DNA of 64,000 nt from Tuctoria greenei. Lineage: Eukaryota; Streptophyta; Magnoliopsida; Poales; Poaceae. The notes below the pieces were generated by a model. That model ran no database searches. It saw only the letters and a program-made list of their open reading frames with translations, and was not told the origin of the DNA. Location: assembly GCA_036927565.1 (NCBI GenBank), contig JAYESD010000001.1:36245146-36309145 (forward strand), in the 5' to 3' direction. Shown piece after piece: positions 22,682 through 34,194 of the stretch (positions are counted from its first letter, which is position 1; the number at the start of each line of letters is the position of its first letter). The translations under genes and the position numbers were made by a program.

Positions 22682-24822
22682 AGGTAAAGGAAGTGAAGGA
22701 TAGCTATCACTTATGATTAAGCTATAGGTACTAATAGTTATTAGATAGGAATACCCTTGTTTGATTTCTCCTTTTGTTGTGAAAACAGGGTAGTGTTAGC
22801 TAACCCATTTCATGGGATGGCCAACGAGGACGCTAAGATCAACTACAAGATGATTGAAGGCGTACCTCAACAAATGTCCACTAGGCAACACCATTGCCTT
22901 TTGCGAACAATTTCAGCTTCCAGTAGGAGCCCAAGTCATCCATCCCCAAGCTTGGGGGAAGGTTCCAAGAGTTCTTCATGGCTTGCCTCCCACATGGGGC
23001 GGATAGTTGGCTCTTCATCCAACACTCATGTCATGGGTTGGCCTCACCAATCCATGACACGTTCATGCTGGAGCTGAAGGAGTTCTATTCTCATTCATCA
23101 TGGATAAGAATATGGTCTCTACTCAAGGGGTGGATTGAAGAATGCTCTAGTTCCCTTAGCTTGGCATGCACACCACTTAGCAAGGTGGATATGCTAGCTA
23201 TAGAACTACACCTCCTATTGAAGTATCATGATATATTAAGTCAATGGAGAAGTGTTTAGAATTATACAAGCCATGGATATTCACATTATTTGTGAAAATC
23301 CATGTCAAACATGGTCCACTTGGGGAATCATTTCCCTAATACCCATGAGGATTCTTCCTTCCAAACAGAACTCCAATGGCTATCACCTACAAGGAGGTCA
23401 AGGGTGGAATCAGTATCACCCTTGAAGTATCTTCTCCATGGCCAATCAAGAAATCAAGACAAAATGAATCTCTTGGCCAAGGACAAGAAACTTAAAGAGC
23501 ATTCAAGATCCAAGATATCCCCCAATCACTTGTTGGGATTATTTGACCAAGCCCATGCAACCTAGGGCAAATGATATTGTGAATGAAGTGTTTCTTGTTT
23601 GATTGTGGAGTCCACATGTCATCATGCCCAAGGAAGGTTTTAATACATGATCAAAGAATGGGCTAACCTTAAGGGATATCAAGATGGTCCAAGTGGCACA
23701 CCAAAAAGAAGGACGAGCCTCACCATGCTCATAAGGGAATATCTTCAAGAGGAAGAAGATGTCGCTACATCGACAAGTCTCCATCAATATGACGGAGAGG
23801 TTAGGGCCATCATGTGGCCCACATGTCCAACTAACTTGCTAAAGGAGACTTGGCATGTCAACTAAGAGATGTTGTCCACATATTCAACTTTGGGATTGGA
23901 CAACAAGTCATCGCACTAAAATGGACGGAGGTAAGTCCCACTCATCGGACTTCAATAATATGGTGAGTCCTCGCCAATAGGTAAATTGGTAGTTATCTCA
24001 TATTTGTTTTCCTAGTTTCATATTTGAATTTCCCATCAATCTTTGCATTTGCATTTAGCATGTTTAATTCTCACACTTAGATGTTGGGAAATAAAATTTC
24101 CAACCATCATAAAACTAGAATTTTGAACTAGGAAATAAATTTATTTGGATATGAATCTTGGGTGTAACCACTTGAATTCATCTTCCTAATTCAAACCAAA
24201 AATATTACCCTTAATATTCAATGCATTTGCAAGTTCTTTCAAGTTGGGCAAAACAATTTGGCAAAGGTTACAACATGATTTTGAGCTAACGTAACCTATT
24301 TCGAGTTGTTTTGTTTGTTCTTGATTTAGTGCAGGCAAGACAAAATTTGCAAAGAGGCTGAAAGGCCCCATCAAGCAGATATCCCCCCATCAATCCCATT
24401 TTGATTTCATGATGGAGGAATGCTCAATACGGTGGTCCAATTGAGGAACAAGATGAAGCTCATTCAACTCCAACCTCAACTTCGCAAGAGACATTGAACA
24501 TGAAGGCTACACCAAAATCCATGGTCGTGAGTTTCTCACACAACTACCTTCAACCCGAACTGCTCTTTAATTGAGGTACAAGTTCAAATTTTCCGTCGTT
24601 TGACGAACATTAGGATTGAATGATTTTTGCTTACATTGGTAAGGAAGGTTTACATCTTCTCATCTTTCAATTCTTATGCATCCTCATGAGAGTAAGTGTT
24701 GGTGTTACTCTTTTTGATTCTTCAAAAAGGAATGTCACCTTACTTAGGAATAAATTTAAACAAGTACCTAGAATTTCATAAGCAATATTAAAATTGGCTT
24801 AGACCTTTTATGCCTAGGTAAT
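22682..24822 (+). other. Interior of element A, left part, no domain recognised
   Basis: Short open frames (for example 22757-23077 and 22978-23259) overlap here, but none shows a retroelement motif. The stretch GTTCCAAGAG and the AGCTTGGGGGA sequence at 22941 recur in form near 31358. I regard it as the noncoding interior of a non-autonomous element. It ends in GTAAT (24818-24822), the target duplication of element G. Confidence 0.5.
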
Positions 24823-25849
24823 TGTCGAAGTGTTTTTGCGACACTTCCCCCAGACCGCTAGGAGCAGCCCGCGGAGGTTCGTATTTAAGCAGGGCGAATT
24901 CTCTGGATCTACGAGCATGATGAACATGAAGGATTTACGTGGTTCGGGCCGCCGGGAGACGTAATACCCTACTCCACGGGGGGTGGTGTTGTATTGACTG
25001 ACTGAGCGAGAGAGTGCTCTGTCGAGTATGCTTGGGTGAGCTCGTGTGTGAGCAATCCCCCCTCCCGTCAGTGGCTGCTTGGTCCTTTTATAGGTGAAGG
25101 GCCAGCAACTTACATTATGACCGGGACCCGACAGGTGGCCCCAGATGAATTAGCCACGAAAGAACATTAACATGCCTTGATGACACGTTAATGAATTTTG
25201 ATGGTGCACTAACGTGTCTTGATGACACATTAATGGGTCCTGATGGGTCTTGATGGTGCGCTAACGTTTCCTGATGACACGTTAATGGTCTTCATGATGC
25301 ACTAAGGTGTCTTGATGACACATTAATGCTATGTTGATGGTGCTTTAATGTGGTATTGAGGGTACACATCGCCTTCCAGAGCTGCCATACGCACAGTGGC
25401 AGCATCAGACCTCTCCTCAGCGGAGAGGCTAGGTCCGGAGTCCTCAGGATGCGTGGCAGCACCAGACCTCTCTTCAGCTTGGAGGCTAGGTCTGGAGTCT
25501 TCAAGACGCGTGGCAGCACCAGACCTCTCCTCAGCGGGGAGGCTAGGTCCGGAGTCTTCGAGACGCGTGGCAGCACCAGACCTCTCCTTAGCGGGGAGGC
25601 TAGGTCCGGATTCCTCGAGGCGCATGGCAACACCAGACCTCTCCTCAGAGGGAAGGCTAGGTCTAGAGTCCTTGAGATGTGTGGCAGCACCGGACCTCTC
25701 CTCAGCGGGGAGGCTAGGTCCGGAGTCCTCGAGAGGAGTGGCAGCACCGGACCTCTCCTAAGCGGGGTGGCTTCGTCTGAAGCCGCAGGTTGTGGGAGCT
25801 GCCTTTTTTTCCTTGTATGCGATGGTACCCAGTCTGCAAGGTACCGACA
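24823..25849 (-). repeat. 3' LTR of element G with a 57-bp tandem array
   Basis: It ends TGTCGGTACC (minus-strand start at 25849). A TATA motif, seen as CCTTTTATAG at 25084-25093, is intact. Between about 25395 and 25790 a unit beginning GTGGCAGCACC recurs exactly every 57 bp (25453, 25510, 25567 and on). Because 57 is a multiple of three, long spurious open frames appear on both strands. Confidence 0.9.
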
Positions 25850-26462
25850 GTGGCTCCTGGGCCCATCTCAGGAGAGGCGATGATCGTGAAGGTGGGGCCA
25901 CCATCATCAACCTCGACGGTGGGCTCCCTTGGAGGTGCCAATGCTGGAGCTTGAGGTCCGACGGCGGTGCTCGAAGAAGGGTGAACCAGGACCAGCACAA
26001 GAGTGACAGTAGAAAGAGTAATAGTGCTCATTGGTTACAATCTTTCTACACTTAGTTTTGTTGTGGCTTATGATCCTTAGCGAGACTATGTGGCCTGAGT
26101 AATTCAGTGGGATAGTATCCGAGTACTGGTTGCTGCCTCACCCATAAACGTGTGATGTCCAGACCCGCCTTACAGTGACGCAACACCAGAATAGGTAGAG
26201 TGGCGTACTTAGGATGTTGGACCAGGCTAAGTATTTAGCCAACTCCAGACCTGTTATTGGTGTTGGTATTCAGGCGAGTAGGCCACTCAGTAGGAACAGG
26301 ATCCCAAATGAGAAAACTACCAAGAATACTCAGACACATCACGCGTACTACAGGTTGCCCGTCTGCGGCAGGATAGCACAATCCTACTATTGGCAATTAG
26401 GAAGATGTAATAGAGCAAAAAATGGAACAATATGCATAATATTGAAGCATAATTAAACGAAC
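25850..26462 (-). other. G interior, 3' part
   Basis: On the minus strand the tract GATGGGCCCAGGAGCCAC directly precedes the 3' LTR and is the polypurine-tract position. A module with TACTTAGGATG and GACCAGGCTAAG (26195-26255) also occurs at 28290-28430, at about 28606 and in element F (63600-63660). No coding sequence is recognised. CGAAC at 26458-26462 is the target duplication of H. Confidence 0.55.
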
Positions 26463-28056
26463 TGTTGACGGTTGTTATATACCAATTTCATCTGTCAATT
26501 TAACTCAATTATGTGAAGGATTTGTCATTTCTTGCACACATCACCTTTCTATCTAACCCAATTCCTCTTGGACTTGGAGAAATATGTGTATGCAACATTT
26601 TATGCAGGAGATGAGGAAATGTAGAGGGACCAATCCTATAAAATATCATCCCAGCCAATCAGGTGACGACACGTGGCATCCCATGGATCAAATGGCCCAC
26701 AAATAGAAGTATCCAAGGAGATCCAACGGTGTATCACCCATATACATCAATGGGACCCATCTGGCAGCCACCTGGAGAAAGCACACGAGAAGCGGTGCAA
26801 TGACCAGGTCGGCCGACCTGGTCTTTGCACCAAACTCGGTCAGCCTCCACGTGTTGGCTCCTCCCGGCTCCCTGGAGTCAATGGTGACTGATTCGCGCGC
26901 TTTTGGTGTCTGGAACCGACCTCAACACTAGTATAAATAGGACCCCCTACCCCTCACTTCAACACACACCACTTGGGCATCATTCTATTGTATACACTAT
27001 CTTCCATAGTCCTTAGAGGAGTTAGGATGTAGAGAGGAGAGCCTCTAGTCCCAAGTCCAATTTGGGGAAGGAGTAGAAGGAGTCTCTCTTCCCAATTCCA
27101 CATTGGGAAAGGTATGGCTTATGTATTCCTTCTTGTATTTGTGACTTTGTGCTCAATAAAGATATTATCTTTAGTCTTCTTTTATACGTATACTTGGACA
27201 AAGCGTTTCTTGTTTGATTGTGGAGTCCATGATGTGGAAGGTATAGTCTTTATGATTTCACTCTCATGATCACATCTTATGGTCATAAACACTATAGACC
27301 CCTACTATAGTCTATGTAGTTATGATATGATTAGGTTAATATGAATGACTTATGCTATGCTTCAACATTAGTTCAATGATGTTTATGTTAGTCATTGCCT
27401 TAGGATGGCTTGTGCCATGGCTCCTAAGGTATTTGCTTAGTATGCTAGCATGGTGCTAGGGTATTTAAGTAGCGTTGGATGTCTCGTAGACACACAAATT
27501 GAAGAGGTAGGCAGTAGGTGGTCACAGCCCTATTTGTCCTTTGTAATCCTCCACGTTCGGCTATGCCCAGGCTCTTGGCAGGAGTCGCCCTAGGTAAGCC
27601 CGTGCCCAATGTGTTGAATAGCATTGCATAGGAATTCATCATTAACATGACCATTAGTATCTACCTTAGGCTATGTATATGTATTAGGAGCATTGTAGGA
27701 GCAACTCTCTAACCCTCAATCCAATCTCCCTCTAGGACCCATTTTACCCTTTAGAATAGATTGCCTAGGTGTGTGTCACACTACCCCTACTATCAACTTA
27801 CTCCTGTCCAGATAATGGATTAGTATATCATAGCTTGACCATAAGAGTAGTATATACTTTACTCCATTGCCTTCCTTTGGGATAAATACGATACCCTTGG
27901 GAATACTCATGGGTGAAATGCTACAACGGTATCTTTCGTGCACTTGCGGATCTCATCTCTTTACCGGAGATGATTTGTGGTGTTAAGAAATACCAACAAG
28001 CATTTTTGGCGCTATTGTCGGGGATGATTTGTTAGTATATCTTAGGAGCCGTCAAC
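26463..28056 (+). mobile_element. Element H: one A-family LTR plus primer site, with target duplication
   Basis: A full LTR (26463-27998, TGTTGACGG to CCAACA) with TATA motif near 26931 is followed by the primer site (28007-28024). Only about 32 bp more follow, ending GTCAACA (28056). CGAAC flanks both sides (26458-26462 and 28057-28061). The interior and almost all of the second LTR are gone, yet the outer end and duplication remain. It is not a standard solo LTR. Confidence 0.88.
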
Positions 28057-28061
28057 ACGAA

Positions 28062-28897
28062 CATGGTGATAGTATCCAGATTATGGTTATTACATTGTCA
28101 GGAGCATGTGCCTTTTAGTCCCCGGTACTAAACTGCAGTGCTGGGGAGGAAGAGTGAGCTGGCTTAGTCTCACATGGCATAGGCTTATGGTGTAGTACTA
28201 GGCTAAGCAGGTTGCACGCTATTGACCTCCCATGAACATTAGTCTTTTGGGGGACGTTCGGCCCCCAGTACTCAGCAACAGCATTGGAAAGGTAGAGCGT
28301 TCATACTTAGGGTGCAGGACCAGACTAAGCAGTTAGCATACTCTAGACCTCGAAAACTCAGCCGCAAGAAAGGTAGAGTGTGCATACTTAGGGTGCAGGA
28401 CCAGGCTAAGCAGACAACACACTTCAGACCCTCTATTAGGATTAGCTTTTCATGGGAGTGACCGTTCAACGCTATGGGACTCCGAGCAAGAAAATAACCA
28501 AAGACACCAGATACGTCACAGTTACCTGGTCGTGTCATTATTATCGTGGCGGCAAGTAGTCATCGTGTGGTGGCAGATGTAGCCATGAGGCAAAGTGTAC
28601 AAGCTCAGGGTCATGGGGCACATGCTCAGAGTGCAAGACAGGACTAAGCAGGCTGTACACTTGGACCTCCCACTAGCGGCTGTGGCGGTAGAAAGCCATC
28701 GATTGGTGATAGCACTAGCCACTAGAACATAGAGCATGCATCCGCCGGGTCAGCCCGCTATGGAGCGGGAAGTGGCATCGTCCTCCCTACTCTGTTCATG
28801 GCGCGAGGGTCAAGAGGAGTCGACGATGCTCTCAGGGTTCACCATCGTGGTGAAGCTCATCGATCCAAAAGTGTGCCCCCTACCTGGCGCGCCAAAA
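28062..28897 (-). other. G interior, 5' part, with primer site and gag start
   Basis: The primer site reads GCCCCCTACCTGGCGCGCCA on the plus strand (28875-28894). A Met at 28845 begins MVNP, as in B and E, but the frame is lost soon after. Three or four copies of a module with ACTTAGGGTGCAGGACCAG and CTAAGCAG lie at about 28290-28350, 28370-28430 and 28606-28660. No protease or polymerase sequence is seen. Confidence 0.65.
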
Positions 28898-29928
28898 TGC
28901 GAAGTGTTTTTTTTTGACACTTCCCCCGGACCTGCTAAGGAGCGGCCTGCAGAGGTTCGTATTTAAGCGAGGCGAATTCTCTGGATCTACAAGCATGATG
29001 AACATGTAGGATTTACGTGGTTTGGGCCGCCGGGAGGCGTAATACCCAACTCCATGGGGGGTTGTGTTGTATTGCCTGACTGAGCGAGAGAGTGCTCTGT
29101 CGAGTATGCTTGGGTGAGTTTGTGTGTGAGCAATCCCCCCTCTTGTTGGTGGCTGCTTGGTCCTTTCATAGGTGAAGGGCCGATGGCTTACATTATGACT
29201 GGAGCTCGACAGGTGGTCCCGGATTAATTAGCCATGAAAGAACATTAACGTGCCTTGATGATACATTAATGGATCTTGATGGTGCACTAACATGTCCTGA
29301 TGACACATTAATGGGTCCTTATGGGTCTTGATGGTGCACTAACATGTCCTGATGACACGTTAATGGTCTTCATGATGCACTAAGGTGTCTTGGTGACACA
29401 TTAATTTGTGTTGATGGCACGTTAATGCCGTCTTGAGTGTACACATCGCCTTCCGGAGCTGCGATACGCGCGGTGGTGGCATCGGACCTCTCCTTAGCAG
29501 AGAGGCTAGGTCCGGAGTCCTCGGGACATGTGGCAGCACCAGACCTCTCCTCAGCGGGGAGGCTAGGTCTGGATTTTTTAAGACGTGTGGCAGCACCAGA
29601 ACTCTCCTCAGCAGGGAGGCTAGGTCCAGAGTCTTCGAGACGCTTGGCAGCACCGGACCTCTTCTCAGCGAGGAGGCTAGGTCTGGAGTCTTCGAGACGC
29701 ATGGCAGCACCAGGCCTCTATCCTCAGTAGGGAGGCTAGGTCCAGAGTTCTCAGGACGCGTGGCAGCACCGAACCTATCCTCAGGGGGGAGGCGAGGTCC
29801 GTAGAACTCGAGACATGTGGCAACACCGGACCTCTCCTCAGCGGGGAGGCTAGGCCTAAAGATGCAGGTTGTCAGAGCCACCTTTTCTTCCTTGTATGTG
29901 GGGGTACCCAGTCTACAGGGTACCGACA
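28898..29928 (-). repeat. 5' LTR of element G
   Basis: 1031 bp, like the 3' copy. The TATA motif is mutated: the plus strand has CCTTTCATAG at 29162-29171 where the other LTR has CCTTTTATAG. The 57-bp array is at about 29462-29870, with one or two frame-breaking length changes. GTAAT follows at 29929-29933. Confidence 0.9.
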
Positions 29929-29933
29929 GTAAT

Positions 29934-32701
29934 GCTTATGGAATGACTTAATGGTTAAATTGGTATGTAGCAACATAGGAATTGTGACGTCCATAATTTT
30001 GATTTGAATCTCATTTATGCATTGATCACTAAATTTCAAACTCCTAGGCAAGAAATAAAAAATGTTTAGGGGGATAAAATTGAGAATCTTGTTTGCCATG
30101 ACCCAAATGATAAATATTTGCTCTTGTAGAAAACTATGATGGCTAGAAATTTTACAAGATGAAGGGATCCACATAGAGTATTTATATCACTTGCATTCCT
30201 ATGAGTAGGAGCTTTAGATAATGTTCGACTTGATTTATCCATAAAGCTCCACTACTAGCAATGATTCATATATTGCTCATGGATACACTGGAAATTGGAC
30301 CCAATGCATATTTGGTCTTGTTCTTCCCCATGCGTACAAATGAAGATTCGGTTACCTAACCCGAAAATTCATTTGTACAAGTATCGAGAGCTAACCATCC
30401 CTCTATCATAGAAAGGAAGTTATTAGGAGTAAAATAACTATGCAAGCATTCAAAGATACGATTGTTGGAAACTCTAAGAAGATTCCATTTCAATATCTCT
30501 TGGCCAAGGAGTAAATTAGGATTGTTGCTACATATCGGAAATTAAGCCTGAAGGTCAACCATAACTATACGAGGCCAGAGATTTGACTTGGAAATGCTCT
30601 GTCAGCAACTAATGGGCTGCTACAAATATGTGAGAGCATTATGCTCTCAACTGTTTTAAGCACACATTCAAGCTCAAGGGAATTGCCACCATCATTGGGT
30701 GTAAGACATTCCTTTGTGGCTAAAAGGTATGATGTACATTAACCAAGGAATGACAAGATAACATCAAATGTATATTGGGTGCAAGTTGTTCCTATGTGGC
30801 CAGAATGTATTTTATACCTTAGCCAAGGAACAACGGATCACACTCAACCCATGTTGAGTGCACGTCATCCCTTTTTGGTTATCGGTATGTTGTAACTTAG
30901 CCAAGGAATAACGGATTGTACTCAACACATGTTTAGTACATGTCACTCCTATGTGGCTAAAGGGTATCATTACCTTAGCCAAGGAGTGACAGATCACACC
31001 CGATGCATGAGGGGTACAAGTTATTCTTTTATGTCAAGAAGGTATGATACACCTTAGTCAAAGAATGACAGAACTCACTCAAATCATGTTGAGTGCAAGC
31101 CATGCCTTTGTGCTAAGGGTTATCACTACCTTAGCCAAGGAATAACAAGGTACATCCAACTTATGGAAACCATGAAGTGTGGATGAGCGACATCGACAAC
31201 ACTCTCCCAGACCACACTCATGAAACCCATGTAAGGCAATCCAACATCGACACTCAACCCTCCAATGACGAAGCCATGTTGTAACAAGGTTAGGCCAACC
31301 TCATGGCCTACATCCATCGTTAGGGTTTCAGCCCCTACCGCGGACCTTGAACAAGAATAAGCTTGGGGGAGGACCCCAACGTGAGGTAACTTGTATCACA
31401 CCCCTTGCATATTTATTTTCCATTCACCCATCATCCAACTTTCATATAAAAAACTTAAAAATAAGTGGAGTAGATTTGCTTTCAAAAAAAAGATGTGCGG
31501 TACAAATGGTTTGGAATTCACATAGATGAAATGATTAATAGTTGCTCTATTTTATTTTTTCTAAGTTCCTAGTTTATAACTTACTACTCTCCAAAATATT
31601 GCTTTCATTGGCTAGAACTACTTTTGCATTGGTTTAGATATTATGGGTAGCAAAAGCTCAAGCCAATTCTAAGTTGTTGTGGGATATGATATAGTGATAG
31701 GGCTGCTATTCCTAGTTTGATAGTGAAACTTAAATTTCTGGAGAAATTCTAAAAATATTTAAGTTACTCTCATTTGATTGGAAATACATTACTTTGATAG
31801 ACCTTATGCATATGCTATTTGTCTTCAAATTGAGCTTTGTCAAACTAGTATAGACCTTTGTGAGATTTCATTCATTACTTTTTGAATTCAAGACTTCACT
31901 TGCACATGTTGTACTTCTACACTAGAAGTAAGCAAGTTCCCATTATATCACCATTCCACAATAAAAAGAGAAACACCACACCATTCATGCTTAGTACTCT
32001 CTCCAAATTTATTGCAAAAAAAGGGAGTAGAAGACATGGCTATAAGAAAAAGAAAAAAAATAAAATGCATGCTTACATCAAAAGCATGAAAAAAAAGAAA
32101 AAAAGAGATAAGTAGTCATGTTTTATCCCTGCAAAATAAGAGAGTCCACTAAAAAAGGAATCATCTCAAATATCCGCATCCACCTCCATTCTATCACACA
32201 TGCACAAGTCTTGAATCAAATAGTTTTGAATTGATTTCTTCTAAGACTTCCTTTTTCGACTTAGTAATATTATGTGTTGCAAATATGCCTACTATATTCT
32301 CTTTCAAGCTCCACATACAAGCCTTATTTAGTGGTAAGATGAATTTAGGCAAAATGCCTTGGTGAGGATATATTTCCATTACACATAAAGGACAGCCTGA
32401 GAGAATCAAATTGAGGTTCTTATAATCTAAATTGAACTCTCTGGAACTTTAGTGGGACTTGATTTCTAGAGTATGTGTGCTCCATTTGCTGTTCTATCTT
32501 TCAACCACCCATGAACAGGAGATGGCATAAGACCGATAATGACTTAAGATGGGTGATGTACCTTTCCAATTTTTTGCAATACTAGGTATAGTATTTTGTT
32601 GTGCAGATACTTTTGAAAATAGAACATTGTAGCAACTCCTGATCATCAACTTAAAGTCTTGACTTTGCTCGGGATGAGCAAATGATAAGCTTGGGAGAGT
32701 T
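29934..32701 (+). other. Interior of element A, right part
   Basis: Noncoding as far as I can see, apart from the hairpin array listed separately. A-rich and lysine-coding stretches at 31980-32110 are low complexity. The end has GCTCGGGATGAGC, a perfect palindrome apart from its centre (about 32668-32680), and AAGCTTGGGAGAG just before the LTR, in the polypurine-tract position. Confidence 0.5.
30690..31160 (+). repeat. 78-bp tandem array of paired hairpins
   Basis: Six units can be counted by the TTAGCCAAGGAAT motif at about 30739, 30817, 30894, 30972, 31052 and 31130 (spacing 77-80 bp). In each unit an arm like GTCATTCCT pairs with AGGAATGAC about 35 bp later. Between units a second stem such as CACTCAAC (30841-30848) pairs with GTTGAGTG (30853-30860). 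Arms change together between units: GTTGTTCC (30785-30792) with GGAACAAC (30827-30834), and GTCACTCC (30942-30949) with GGAGTGAC (30983-30990). Confidence 0.85.
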
Positions 32702-34194
32702 TGTTGATGGCTATTATATACCAATTTCACCCATCAATATAACTAAATTATGTGAAGGAATTACCATTTCTTGCATACATCACCGTTATACTTATCCTAT
32801 TTCCACTTGTCCTTGGAGAACTAGTGCATGCAGAGAATTATTGCAGGAAATGAGGTAAAATAGGGGGAGCAATCCTATAAAATACCATCCCAGCCAATCT
32901 AGCACTAACATGTGGCACCACATGGATCAAATGGCCCACATACAGAAGTATCCGAGGCCATCCAACAATGTAGCACCCATATCAAGGGATGGGACCCACT
33001 TGGCAGTGACCTGGAGAAAGCACAAGTGAAACGGTGCAAAGACCAGGTCAGCAAACCTCCCTAGTCGGGCGACTTGGTCCTGGCGTCGAACTCGGTCAAT
33101 CGCCATGTGTTGGCTCCTCCCGACCTGATGAAGTCAGTGGTGAGTGATACGCGAGCTTTTGGTGGCGGAAAACGACCTTTGTGAATCTATAAATAGGACC
33201 TCCTACCCTCACTTCACACACACACCACTTGAGCATCATTCTATTGTATACACTAGTTCTCTTAGTCCTTAGTGGAGTTAGGCTATAGGGAGGAAAGCCA
33301 CTAGTCCCAAGTCCAAATTTGGAAAGGTATGTCTCATGTATGTTTCATATATTTGTGACTTTATGCATGATAAAGATATTATCTTTAGTCTTCTTTTATT
33401 TATATACTTTGATGAAGTGTTTCTTGTTTGATTGTGGATTCCATGTATGTGGTAGGAATAGTCTTTATGATCATGCCTCAATGTCATTATACTATCATCA
33501 TAAACACTATAAACCCCGACTATAGTCTAAGTAGTTATGGTATGATCATGTTCATATGAATAACTTATGCTATGTATCAACATTGGTTCAACGATGATTT
33601 AGTTCATTACCATAGGAATTTACTTAATATGCTATCATGGTGCTAGTATAGTTAAGTAGCGTTGGATGTCTCGTAGACCCACAGATTGAAGAGGTAGGCA
33701 GGAGGTGGTGACAACCCTATCTGTCCTTTGTAATCCTCCACATTCGGCTATGCCACAGGCTCATGGCGGGAGTCGTCCTAGTATTGCTAGGGGTAAACCC
33801 GTGCCCGATGTGTTGAACAACTGAGCATAAGTATTCACCATTAACATGCTTATTAGTATCTAACCTAGGCTATGTATATGTATATTAGAAGCATTGTAAG
33901 AGTAACTCCCCAACTCTTAGTCTAGTCTCCATTAGGACCCATTTACCCTTTAGAATAGATTGCTTAGGTGTGTGTCACACTACCCATATTATCAAATTTT
34001 TCCTGTATTGATAATTGATTAGTATCATATAGCTTGATCATAGGAGTAGTGTTTACTTTACTCTATTGCCTTCCTTTGGGATAAATACAATACCCTTGAG
34101 AATACTTTTTGGTGAAATGCTACACGATAATTTCCATGCGCTTGCGGACCTAATCTCTTTCAAGGGATGATCTGTGATGTAAGAAACGTCAACA
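32702..34194 (+). repeat. 3' LTR of element A
   Basis: 1493 bp from TGTTGATGG to GTCAACA, followed by TATGG (34195-34199). TATA motif CTATAAATAG at 33187-33196. It is uninterrupted and shows the empty site of the Copia insertion at about 33862. Confidence 0.92.

Larger units (their letters stand above)
24823..29928 (-). mobile_element. Tat-type element G, non-autonomous, nested in A
   Basis: On the minus strand the 5' LTR is 29928-28898 and the 3' LTR 25849-24823. The target duplication GTAAT is perfect on both sides (24818-24822 and 29929-29933). The primer site and a MVNP gag start (Met at 28845) follow the 5' LTR. The interior is 3.05 kb, of which 1.6 kb is the nested H element, leaving about 1.45 kb without pol. 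G must therefore have moved with proteins from an autonomous relative such as E or F. LTR starts and ends agree with those of B, E and F. Confidence 0.92.
13088..34194 (+). mobile_element. LTR retrotransposon A (no pol recognised), nested in the B gag
   Basis: The 5' LTR begins TGTTGACAG at 13088 and the 3' LTR ends GTCAACA at 34194. The target duplication is TATGG on both sides (13083-13087 and 34195-34199). The 5' LTR is itself split by a Copia element and the interior by element G. Without these, the interior is about 5 kb and I find no gag, protease, reverse transcriptase or integrase in it. It therefore looks like a large non-autonomous derivative that depends on another element's proteins. 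The primer site resembles one for tRNA-Asp. H and C in this window belong to the same LTR family. Confidence 0.85.

Noticed and set aside
22757..23259. Possible gag of element A (106- and 93-residue ORFs)
   Set aside because: No gag, zinc-knuckle or other retroelement motif; the ORFs overlap in different frames and do not continue.
25292..25883. Long overlapping ORFs on both strands (151, 177 and 121 residues)
   Set aside because: They come from a 57-bp tandem array in the G LTR; a period divisible by three keeps several frames open. The same holds for 29360-29881.
30690..31160. Could the regularly spaced palindromic repeats be a CRISPR array?
   Set aside because: Spacing is regular but the units are diverged tandem repeats without unique spacers, inside a plant retroelement.
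31882..32115. Lysine-rich 77-residue ORF
   Set aside because: Low-complexity A-rich sequence in the noncoding interior of element A.
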